From Fervidicola ferrireducens (GTDB lineage Bacteria; Bacillota; Thermosediminibacteria; Thermosediminibacterales; Thermosediminibacteraceae), in contig NZ_LOED01000023.1 of NCBI RefSeq assembly GCF_001562425.1, positions 1 to 38,527 of the forward strand: a stretch of 38,527 nt of DNA. Direction: 5' to 3'. A program made the translations under genes and the position numbers. Shown here piece after piece: positions 32,620-38,527 of this stretch (within the stretch, counting starts at the first letter, position 1; every line of letters starts with the position of its first letter). Under the pieces are notes generated by a model. The model was not told the DNA's origin and did not search any database. It worked only from the letters and a program-made list of their open reading frames with translations.

Positions 32620-35126
32620 ATCGCCATTACTATTCTCACATTGGTAAGTTTTTGAAAGAACATTTGAAGGAAGTTGGGGAGGAGGCCAAAAAATGTCTGG
32701 ATCACCCGGCCCTCCCCGCTCGGGATCTTTTGAGCAAAGCGGCCTTTTTCATAGGGCTTACCCATGACCTGGGTAAATTCACCACCTATTTTCAAAAACA
32801 CTTGAATGAAGAAAAAATAGAAAGTAATCTCAGTAACCACGCTTTTATTTCAGCGGTTCTGGGGGCCTACATAGTTAGAAAAAGACTTTGCGAGTTTCCC
32901 GATATGCCGGAAAGAAAATTTATCCCCCTACTCTGCTACCTTGTAATCCACAGGCATCACGGGAATCTCAAAGACCCAAGGGATCTCCTGCCCCGTACCA
33001 GGAAGTGCTTGCAAAAGTGGCCGGAAGACATAAAAAAGCTCGATAATGAGTTTTACCGGCCTTTCAGTGCTATGAAGATCCAGCTCCAGGACCTCTGCAG
33101 TAATTGGGATAAAATCCGCCCGGATTTAGAGGAACTTGGCATAGCTGACGAGGTTAAGGAGTTTCTAGAAAATCAGCCAGTAGTGGAACTCTTTACCGAC
33201 CTTGAGAGTATATACTTTGAAATTGAAGAAACTCAAAGAAACGATGAAGTACGGGCCGCGCGTCTTTGCCTTTGGGGGCAACTTCTTTTTTCAGCTTTAA
33301 TCGACACAGACAAGTTTAGCGCTGCCAGTGTGGAAAAGCCCGGTAGAGCTTTTATCCCGAAAGACATAGTAGAAAAATACATAGCATTTAAGTATCCGAA
33401 GCCCCGCCATGAAATGGACAGGCTTCGAAATGAGTTTCACTCAGAAGTGAGGAAAAGAATAGAGGAGGTTTTGCAAGAATCAGAAAACTTCCGCGTGCTT
33501 TCCATTACCGCGCCCACCGGTATGGGAAAAACCTTTGCGGCTATGGACGCAGCCCTGAGGATAAGAGGGGCTCTAGAGGAAAAATGGAAAGAAAAAAACA
33601 TCGCACCACGAATTATCTATGCTCTGCCTTTTATAAACATCATAGAACAAAATTATGAAGCTTATCATAATGTTCTGGATTCGCAACTCGGGGATGAATA
33701 CAGGGCTTCTCCTGAAAAATACCTTTTGAGACACCATTATCTTGCCGAAATATCCTACGCTGTTGACAACGAAAAAAAGCCGGTGGAGGAAGCATTGCTT
33801 CTGACCGAATCCTGGGAAAGTGAGATCGTGATTACTACCTTTGTTCAGGTGTTTCAAACTATAATGGGTTACAGAAACAGATTTTTGAAAAAGCTTCATA
33901 ACCTTGTGGGGTCTATATTAATTCTTGATGAGGTCCAGAGCTTACCGGTGGAATATTGGAGACTGACGGATAAGGTCTTCCAGAATCTCTGCAGGGAACT
34001 CGGTCTTACGGTGCTGCAGATCACCGCCACTCAGCCCATGATTTTTCAACAGGAGTCTTCGGTACAGCTTTACCCCGATTACAGAAAGCTCTTTGAATGC
34101 CAGAATAGGACTGTGCTCCAGGTGGATTTGAAGGAAAAGTCTGAAGACGAGTGGGTCGAATGGATATTGGAACTTTATGAAGGGCACGGTTCACTTATGG
34201 TAGTGCTGAACACTATCCGGGCGAGCATTAGCTTATACGACAAGGTTAAGAAAAGGTTGGAAAATTGTGGAGTAAAGTCTTTTGGTTTACAGCCCCCTGA
34301 GACCGAGCAATGGATAGTATACCTTTCCACCAATATAGTTCCGGCTCAGAGGCGACAGAGATTGGCAGAACTCAAGAAACATCTTGAAAGAGGTGGACGG
34401 GCTATTTTGATATCCACCCAGGTGGTGGAGGCTGGAGTGAATATAGATTTTCCCGCGGTTTTAAGAGAAATAGGACCCTTTGATTCGATTGTGCAGGTGG
34501 CGGGACGCTGCAATAGAGAAGGTTTGAAAGGCACCGGTTTCGTATATATCGGCTGTTTGGAAAATGGAAGGGCAGGTCATGTCTACGGTTCCGTTCACAT
34601 TACTGCAGCTCGAAATATTTTAAAAGAAATTACAAATGAATTTTCCAGCAGGTTAAATGAAAAGGAGTACATAAAATTTGTAGAAGAATATTTTAAACTC
34701 ATTAACGAAAATAGCTCCAAAGAGCGCTCAGAAAAACTCTGGAATGCATACAAGCTCCTTATTTACGATTCTCTAGAACAAGATGCTCTAAGTGAATTCG
34801 AACTGTTGGAACATGTTGAACAAATTCCGGTTTGTGTGCCCCTTTTACCCGAAGATGAGGAATGGCTTCAAGATGTATACGCAAAAGAAGTGTTGGACGA
34901 AAAAATACCTTTCTTGGAAAGGCGCCTTGCGGCGATAAAACATAAGAAGAGATTTCATGACCTGACCATAAGGCCTCTTCTCCAAAGGGCTAAGGAAAAT
35001 CTTCCAATTCCCCTGAACAAATCGGGTACTATCCGGTGGGTTCCTCTGCGCGACCGAGATGCCTTCTACGATCTTGAATTTGGATTCAAATGGCGACCTG
35101 AGGATCATTCTGCATGGTGCTTGTAG
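32616..35126 (+). CDS. cas3: CRISPR helicase-nuclease Cas3 with N-terminal HD domain
   Basis: The 836-residue protein combines an HD nuclease (H50-D51 in FIGLTHDLGKFT, plus IHRHHGN) with a superfamily 2 helicase. The helicase has Walker A TAPTGMGKTFAAM near residue 300, DEVQ at 438 in LILDEVQSLP, the motif ITATQP, STQVVEAGVNID, and the arginine-finger motif QVAGRCNREG near 627. Cascade calls it to nick, unwind and degrade target DNA. It overlaps cas5 (ATGA) and leads into cas4. All catalytic motifs are present, so the interference enzyme looks functional. Confidence 0.93.
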   Translation: MNRHYYSHIGKFLKEHLKEVGEEAKKCLDHPALPARDLLSKAAFFIGLTHDLGKFTTYFQKHLNEEKIESNLSNHAFISAVLGAYIVRKRLCEFPDMPERKFIPLLCYLVIHRHHGNLKDPRDLLPRTRKCLQKWPEDIKKLDNEFYRPFSAMKIQLQDLCSNWDKIRPDLEELGIADEVKEFLENQPVVELFTDLESIYFEIEETQRNDEVRAARLCLWGQLLFSALIDTDKFSAASVEKPGRAFIPKDIVEKYIAFKYPKPRHEMDRLRNEFHSEVRKRIEEVLQESENFRVLSITAPTGMGKTFAAMDAALRIRGALEEKWKEKNIAPRIIYALPFINIIEQNYEAYHNVLDSQLGDEYRASPEKYLLRHHYLAEISYAVDNEKKPVEEALLLTESWESEIVITTFVQVFQTIMGYRNRFLKKLHNLVGSILILDEVQSLPVEYWRLTDKVFQNLCRELGLTVLQITATQPMIFQQESSVQLYPDYRKLFECQNRTVLQVDLKEKSEDEWVEWILELYEGHGSLMVVLNTIRASISLYDKVKKRLENCGVKSFGLQPPETEQWIVYLSTNIVPAQRRQRLAELKKHLERGGRAILISTQVVEAGVNIDFPAVLREIGPFDSIVQVAGRCNREGLKGTGFVYIGCLENGRAGHVYGSVHITAARNILKEITNEFSSRLNEKEYIKFVEEYFKLINENSSKERSEKLWNAYKLLIYDSLEQDALSEFELLEHVEQIPVCVPLLPEDEEWLQDVYAKEVLDEKIPFLERRLAAIKHKKRFHDLTIRPLLQRAKENLPIPLNKSGTIRWVPLRDRDAFYDLEFGFKWRPEDHSAWCL

Positions 35127-35150
35127 TCAAAATGCTTCAAGGTGGGGTTT

Positions 35151-35639
35151 ATGGTTAACGGCAATCTGGTTCAGAGTTACGTCATATGCCCAAGGCAGGC
35201 CTGGCTTTTTAGCCGGAATCTTACCCCGGATCAGGAACACCCATACATTGAACTGGGTAGATTAATTGACAGCGAGAGCTATAAGAGGGATAAGAAAAAG
35301 ATACAATTTGAAAACCTGGTCATCGATATAATCAGGTCTGAGGGTTCCGATATTGTGGTAGGAGAAGTGAAGAAAAGTTCTAAGGCTTCCGAAAGGGGAA
35401 AACTACAACTCCTCTATTATCTGTATCGCCTCAAGGAGCACGGTGTGGAAGCCAGGGGAATGCTTTATTATCCTGAGGAAAGGAAGAGGGAGGCCGTTGA
35501 ATTAACAACTGAGAATGAAAAAAGGATAGAAAGGTTGATTAGAGAAATTGAAGACTTAATTGTAAGGGAAGCACCGCCTCCTTTCAAGAAGATTCCTTAT
35601 TGTAAAAGCTGTGCGTTTAGGGAGTTTTGTATGTCATGA
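35151..35639 (+). CDS. cas4: CRISPR adaptation nuclease Cas4
   Basis: The 162-residue RecB-like protein has one cysteine early (VICPRQAWLF) and three at the end (YCKSCAFREFC), enough for the 4Fe-4S cluster. The catalytic core is GEVKKSSKASERGKLQLLYY, with ARGMLYYPEE following. Cas4 trims prespacers and selects the PAM end during spacer uptake. The start is ATG 35151 with an aaggtgg site; GTG 35142 is an alternative. It overlaps cas1 by four bases (ATGA), the usual Cas4-Cas1 coupling. Confidence 0.92.
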   Translation: MVNGNLVQSYVICPRQAWLFSRNLTPDQEHPYIELGRLIDSESYKRDKKKIQFENLVIDIIRSEGSDIVVGEVKKSSKASERGKLQLLYYLYRLKEHGVEARGMLYYPEERKREAVELTTENEKRIERLIREIEDLIVREAPPPFKKIPYCKSCAFREFCMS

Positions 35640-36628
35640 AAAGGTCAGTATATATTTTTTCAAGTGGAGAGCTCAAGAGAAAAGACAATACCCTTTGCTT
35701 GGAAACTGAGGAAGGCAAAAACTACATACCGGTCGAAAACACTGATGAAATATACATCTTTGGTGAAGTAGAAGTAAACAAGAGATTTTTGGAATTCGCC
35801 GCACAAAATGAGATAATAGTGCACTTTTTTAACTACTATGACTATTACGTGGGTTCCTTCTATCCGCGGGAATTTATGAATTCAGGGTATATGATATTGA
35901 AGCAGGCCGAGCACTATCTGGATAAAGAAAAGAGGATAGTAATCGCGCGAAAAATTGTGACAGGTGCGATAAAGAATATCTTGCAGGTGATGAACTATTA
36001 CATTAATCGGGGAAAAGACCTGGCTGACGTCGTTGAAAGGATTCGTGATCTGGAAAGCAGGGTCGAAAGTTTTAACGAAATTGACGAACTCATGGCTATT
36101 GAAGGCAATGTCAGGGAAAGTTACTATTCTTCATTCGATAAGATATTAGAAAATCCTGATTTTAAATTTTATAAAAGGACCAAGAGACCTCCTAAAAACA
36201 ACCTGAATGCGCTTATAAGCTTTGGGAACTCCATGATATATACGATAGTATTAAGCGAGATTTACAAAACCCATCTGGATCCTCGTATTGGTTTTCTTCA
36301 CGCCACAAATTTTAGGAGATTTACATTAAATCTCGATATAGCAGAAATTTTCAAGCCAATTATAGTCGACAGGGTTATTTTTACTCTCATCAGCAGAAAA
36401 GTAATAACAAAAGATGATTTTGAAAAGGATTTTGAAGGGCTGATACTTAAAGAAAATGCCAAAAAGGAATTTATAAAAGAATTGGAAGTAAAGCTTTCCA
36501 GCACTTTCAAACACAGACAGATTGGTAAAGATGTCTCATACAGGAGACTTATAAGGCTAGAGCTATATAAACTCGAAAAACATCTCATGGGAGAGCAAGA
36601 ATACAACCCCTTTGTCGCTAAGTGGTAA
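35636..36628 (+). CDS. cas1: CRISPR integrase Cas1 (type I-B)
   Basis: The 330-residue protein has the I-B Cas1 start MKRSVYIFSSGELKRKDNTL. Its metal-binding residues are E156 (MAIEGNVRESYY), H222 (GFLHATNFRR) and acidic residues at D234/D245 (LNLDIAEIFKPIIVD). With Cas2 it inserts new spacers at the leader end of the array. The chosen ATG overlaps the cas4 stop. The gene is complete and the catalytic residues are present, so adaptation is potentially active even though no array is seen in the window. Confidence 0.93.
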   Translation: MKRSVYIFSSGELKRKDNTLCLETEEGKNYIPVENTDEIYIFGEVEVNKRFLEFAAQNEIIVHFFNYYDYYVGSFYPREFMNSGYMILKQAEHYLDKEKRIVIARKIVTGAIKNILQVMNYYINRGKDLADVVERIRDLESRVESFNEIDELMAIEGNVRESYYSSFDKILENPDFKFYKRTKRPPKNNLNALISFGNSMIYTIVLSEIYKTHLDPRIGFLHATNFRRFTLNLDIAEIFKPIIVDRVIFTLISRKVITKDDFEKDFEGLILKENAKKEFIKELEVKLSSTFKHRQIGKDVSYRRLIRLELYKLEKHLMGEQEYNPFVAKW

Positions 36629-36649
36629 TTCGGAGGTACCGTGATTGGT

Positions 36650-36913
36650 ATGTTTGTTATACTTGTTTACGACGTGGGAGAAAAAAGGGTAGGAAAAGTA
36701 TTAAAAATCTGTCGAAAGTATCTCACCTGGGTTCAAAATTCAGTCCTCGAAGGCGAGATAACGGAAGCGGCATATAAAAGGCTGAAGATAGAATTAAAAA
36801 GAGTAATAGAAGAAAATGAAGATTCGGTTATTTTCTATATACTGAGGACTACTAAATACTCCGAGCGCGAAACTATGGGTGTAAAGAAAGGCGGAGAAGA
36901 AATCTTTCTGTAA
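36650..36913 (+). CDS. cas2: CRISPR adaptation protein Cas2
   Basis: The 87-residue ferredoxin-fold protein begins MFVILVYDVGEKRVGKVLKI, with the conserved aspartate D8. It continues CRKYLTWVQNSVLEGE, typical of Cas2 in type I-B. It forms the central dimer of the Cas1-Cas2 integrase. The start is either ATG 36650 (family-like) or GTG 36641; the ggaggt site at 36632-36637 is too close to one and too far from the other, so this is open. The protein ends 63 bases before an unrelated gene remnant, where a CRISPR array or cas6 would often stand. Confidence 0.9.
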   Translation: MFVILVYDVGEKRVGKVLKICRKYLTWVQNSVLEGEITEAAYKRLKIELKRVIEENEDSVIFYILRTTKYSERETMGVKKGGEEIFL

Positions 36914-36975
36914 AATAGCGGGATATAACGCAGATTTTTCAGTAGCAGGCCGTAATGTTGTAAAAACAGTTTTAA

Positions 36976-37215
36976 AATCCATGGTTACGAGGAATATTCA
37001 ATGAAATCTCACAATACGTACAGAGACCTGTCATCAGTTTAAATCCAAGGGATTTCAGGAATTTTGCAAACGTCAGGGTACACTACACGGCGAATATCTG
37101 TGAGCACAGAGAGAAATCCAAATATAGAGTTTTTAAGGACATTAAGGAGGAGTTTGTTGAGTTGAATGAATTTGTGAAGCGGGGAATATTGGCCGGTCAA
37201 TTCCAAAAAATTTAA
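36976..37215 (+). pseudogene. Unrecognised gene remnant between cas2 and cas6
   Basis: A 79-codon frame, closed by a stop at 37213-37215 and with no Met start, reads GIFNEISQYVQRPVISLNPR, then DFRNFANVRVHYTANICEHR, then EKSKYRVFKDIKEEFVELNE and FVKRGILAGQFQKI. The amino-acid mix is protein-like and charged at the end, so I read it as the C-terminal end of a deleted gene. I do not recognise the family. It ends where the recognisable part of cas6 begins, so a deletion joined the two. The bases from 36914 to 36975 show nothing. Confidence 0.45.
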
Positions 37216-37235
37216 GCGAGGAGTTTTCGGAGTTC

Positions 37236-37874
37236 TTGCATAATCAAGGATTTAAACTGGGCAGCAGAAGTTTTAAACTTTTTACTTTTTCCAGGTTGAT
37301 GGGGCGATTTAAGATTTTGCAGGATAATAAGATAAAGATTTATCCTCCGTTTGAATTAATAGTTTCTTCGCCTGTAGACAGGTTTATCAAGGATTTTGCA
37401 AGCTCACTTTTGAAAAATAATAATTTTAATTTGGCAGGACAGAACGTTGAAATAAATAGGATATCCGTTTTGTCGGAGTTAGACAGAGAAAAATGTAAAG
37501 AAGGTTTGTTTATCAAAATGCTTTTGCCTGTTGTCGTCTATAAGACGTATTTTGATAACAGGAATGACAGAAAGACATATTATTTCAATCCTGAAGAAGA
37601 GGAATTTGCTGCTTTGATAAAGGAAAATTTGCTTAAAAAAGCCAGGCTGTTGAATATGGACAATGTGGATAGCTCGTATTTTAAGATAGAACCTGCGTTT
37701 GAATTAAATCAAAAATACTGCAAAATAGTAAAGTATAAGGATACGGTTATAAAAGGATGGATGGGAATTTACAGGCTTTTTGCTGATTTTCCGTTATTGA
37801 AAGTTGCATATGATACAGGATTGGGAAGCAAGAATTCACAGGGCTTTGGCTGTTTTGAAGTTATAGAAGTATAA
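37236..37874 (+). CDS. cas6: CRISPR crRNA-processing endoribonuclease Cas6, 5'-truncated
   Basis: The recognisable sequence is SEEFSEFLHNQGFKLGSRSF, then KLFTFSRLMGRFKI, a conserved part of Cas6 that normally starts about 25-35 residues into the protein. The C-terminus has the glycine-rich loop VAYDTGLGSKNSQGFGCFEV that holds the RNA. Cas6 cuts the CRISPR transcript in its repeats. The frame continues upstream only to a stop near 37166 and offers no ATG/GTG; TTG 37236 is the first usable start, inside the conserved block. The missing N-terminal strand and catalytic-region residues suggest loss of function, although a start at a non-standard codon cannot be excluded. The upstream sequence belongs to another gene's remnant. 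Confidence 0.78.
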   Translation: MHNQGFKLGSRSFKLFTFSRLMGRFKILQDNKIKIYPPFELIVSSPVDRFIKDFASSLLKNNNFNLAGQNVEINRISVLSELDREKCKEGLFIKMLLPVVVYKTYFDNRNDRKTYYFNPEEEEFAALIKENLLKKARLLNMDNVDSSYFKIEPAFELNQKYCKIVKYKDTVIKGWMGIYRLFADFPLLKVAYDTGLGSKNSQGFGCFEVIEV

Positions 37875-37910
37875 AAAATATGGGACTGCGAAGGAGAAGA
37901 TTTAATAAGC

Positions 37911-38105
37911 ATGAATAAAAAAGAATGCATGAATGACAGGAAGGTGTTTTTATTAATGTCCTATGAAATTGATGAAATCCAGAGAAAGCAGGCTGAAAAA
38001 TTGTACGGGGTAAGATGTTTTATAAAATTGCCGGAAAAATTGCAAGAAAGGTGTTCCTACCAACAGTTGCCTTCTTTTTTAATCAATACAATACTTAAAG
38101 TATGA
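37911..38105 (+). CDS. Small Csx20-like protein, probably cut short by an IS607-type insertion
   Basis: The 64-residue ORF with an aaggaga site reads KVFLLMSYEIDEIQRKQAEK, then LYGVRCFIKLPEKLQERCSY. The pattern (hydrophobic strand, D/E-x2-Q-x4-A, GV..FI.LPE.LQ) reminds me of the Csx20 family found next to cas genes, whose members are usually about twice this length with a conserved W..IPPE segment. The reading ends QLPSFLINTILKV, where the IS607-type element begins, so the C-terminus may have been lost by the insertion. Family call is tentative; the gene's function is unknown. Confidence 0.35.
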   Translation: MNKKECMNDRKVFLLMSYEIDEIQRKQAEKLYGVRCFIKLPEKLQERCSYQQLPSFLINTILKV

Positions 38106-38438
38106 AACCTGAACTAGAGGAACATTACCCTTTACGCAAAGCTGTAGAGATACTGGGCGTCCACCCGATAACCCTGCGCCGGCCACCGTCTACGCGCGCG
38201 TTTCATCGGCCAAACAGGCCGGTGCGGGAAACCTGGAGCGCCAGAGAGAGCGGCTGGAAGAATATTGCCGCTCCAGGGGCTACGATATAGTGGCGGTAAT
38301 CGCAGAGCAGGGTTCGGGGTTGAACGAAAAGCGCAAAGTACTCGCAAGGCTTTTCAGGATGGCCCGTGAATGAAAATGGGCAAAGAGTTCCGAAAAAAAG
38401 TGAGGGAGGCCATGTGGGATGCAGCAAAAAGTGAATAA
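38102..38438 (+). pseudogene. IS607-type TnpA serine recombinase with two deletions
   Basis: The first frame, from ATG 38102, gives YPLRKAVEILGVHPITLRR (MerR-like helix-turn-helix). After a jump a second frame from 38185 gives TVYARVSSAKQAGAGNLERQ and YDIVAVIAEQGSGLNEKRKV, with the catalytic serine of YARVSS, to a stop at 38373. A third frame gives GKEFRKKVREAMWDAAKSE, the normal C-terminus, ending at 38438. The linker and most of the catalytic domain are missing, so it is inactive. It overlaps the tnpB start, the usual IS607 order. Confidence 0.8.
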
Positions 38439-38527
38439 GCCTACCGACATGATGACCATACCAGGCAGAATATACCCCGACCAGGACGCACAGGAAAGGC
38501 TGGTCTCCTTCATGCGACGTTTCCAGG
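38419..38527 (+). CDS. tnpB: TnpB-like nuclease, N-terminal 36 codons, truncated by window end
   Basis: The frame starts at ATG 38419 inside the tnpA tail and reads KPTDMMTIPGRIYPDQDAQE, then RLVSFMRRFQ, to the last base. The ending MRRFQ lines up with the RRFQAAKRTAYQ at the start of the window, so this is the N-terminus of the same TnpB family. At the nucleotide level the overlap is similar (12 of 15 bases) but not identical, so these are two copies. Nothing can be said about the catalytic part. Confidence 0.7.
   Translation, partial: MQQKVNKPTDMMTIPGRIYPDQDAQERLVSFMRRFQ

Larger units (their letters stand above)
38095..38527 (+). mobile_element. Third IS607-type element, cut by the window end
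   Basis: It includes the broken tnpA and the beginning of tnpB. The left edge is placed near 38095, just before the tnpA start, where the small Csx20-like gene loses its expected continuation. The right end lies outside the window. Confidence 0.65.

Noticed and set aside
28838-36913. Type I-A, I-C or III CRISPR system
   Set aside because: The Csh1/Csh2-style Cas8b-Cas7, Cas5, single-chain HD-Cas3 and gene order fit type I-B; no Cas10 or split Cas3 was found.
36914-37235. Possible CRISPR array next to cas2
   Set aside because: No 28-37 base sequence recurs here or in 28603-28837 or 37875-38100; the stretch reads as a protein remnant instead.

Overview
The window looks like a chromosomal stretch of a thermophilic, anaerobic, low-to-mid GC Clostridia-type Firmicute (Thermoanaerobacterales/Thermosediminibacterales-like). 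This is inferred from purine-rich AT-leaning genes, strong Shine-Dalgarno sites, sigma-54 acid-sugar regulation, a Cas8b/Csh2 type I-B CRISPR-Cas set, and TnpB, IS110 and class C group II intron elements. The species cannot be named from the sequence alone. No rRNA, tRNA or CRISPR array was seen.

Layout. (1) 1-2143: the C-terminal part of a TnpB-like gene, a GC-rich structured downstream region, a terminator followed by a scrap of group II intron 5' end, and an ATPase gene fragment. (2) 2190-9163: a four-carbon acid-sugar (threonate/erythronate type) catabolic cluster. It holds a PdxA2-like dehydrogenase, a PrpR-type sigma-54 activator, split UxaA-like dehydratase subunits, a KdgT permease and a DUF1537 kinase. 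Two good -24/-12 promoters sit before pdxA2 and before the dehydratase operon. (3) 9164-10044: vapBC with a palindromic operator, plus the wreck of a second antitoxin/PIN pair. (4) 10180-14596: a class C-like group II intron placed right after a terminator, itself split at its 3' end by an IS110-family element; behind it lie two transketolase subunit genes wrecked by internal deletions. (5) 14625-19012: gldA, a MATE exporter, luxS and a P1 (DmpA-like) peptidase. (6) 19103-28602: a HEPN/nucleotidyltransferase pair, then a Wadjet system (jetABCD) with an IS607-type TnpB element lodged between jetB and jetC. (7) 28838-38105: type I-B cas8b-cas7-cas5-cas3-cas4-cas1-cas2, an unrecognised gene remnant, a 5'-truncated cas6 and a small Csx20-like ORF. 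(8) 38102-38527: a third IS607-type element with a broken tnpA and the first 36 codons of tnpB, cut by the window end.

How it works together. The left half is metabolic: import by KdgT, phosphorylation by the DUF1537 kinase, and oxidation/decarboxylation by PdxA2 toward dihydroxyacetone phosphate, switched on by one sigma-54 activator. The role of the UxaA-like dehydratase in that scheme is not settled. The right half is a defence island: a HEPN/MNT module, Wadjet against plasmids, and type I-B CRISPR against phage. It is heavily colonised by elements that use, or may use, RNA guides.

Most notable: the non-coding left end of the IS110 element contains a stem-bounded loop. One arm matches the left flank of its insertion site and the other is complementary to the right flank. 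This is what a bridge RNA programmed to hit the domain V/VI junction of a group II intron would look like. Also notable are the retention of TnpB-like genes beside decayed tnpA remnants, a TnpB element inside a Wadjet operon, and a cas locus with no visible array and a truncated cas6.
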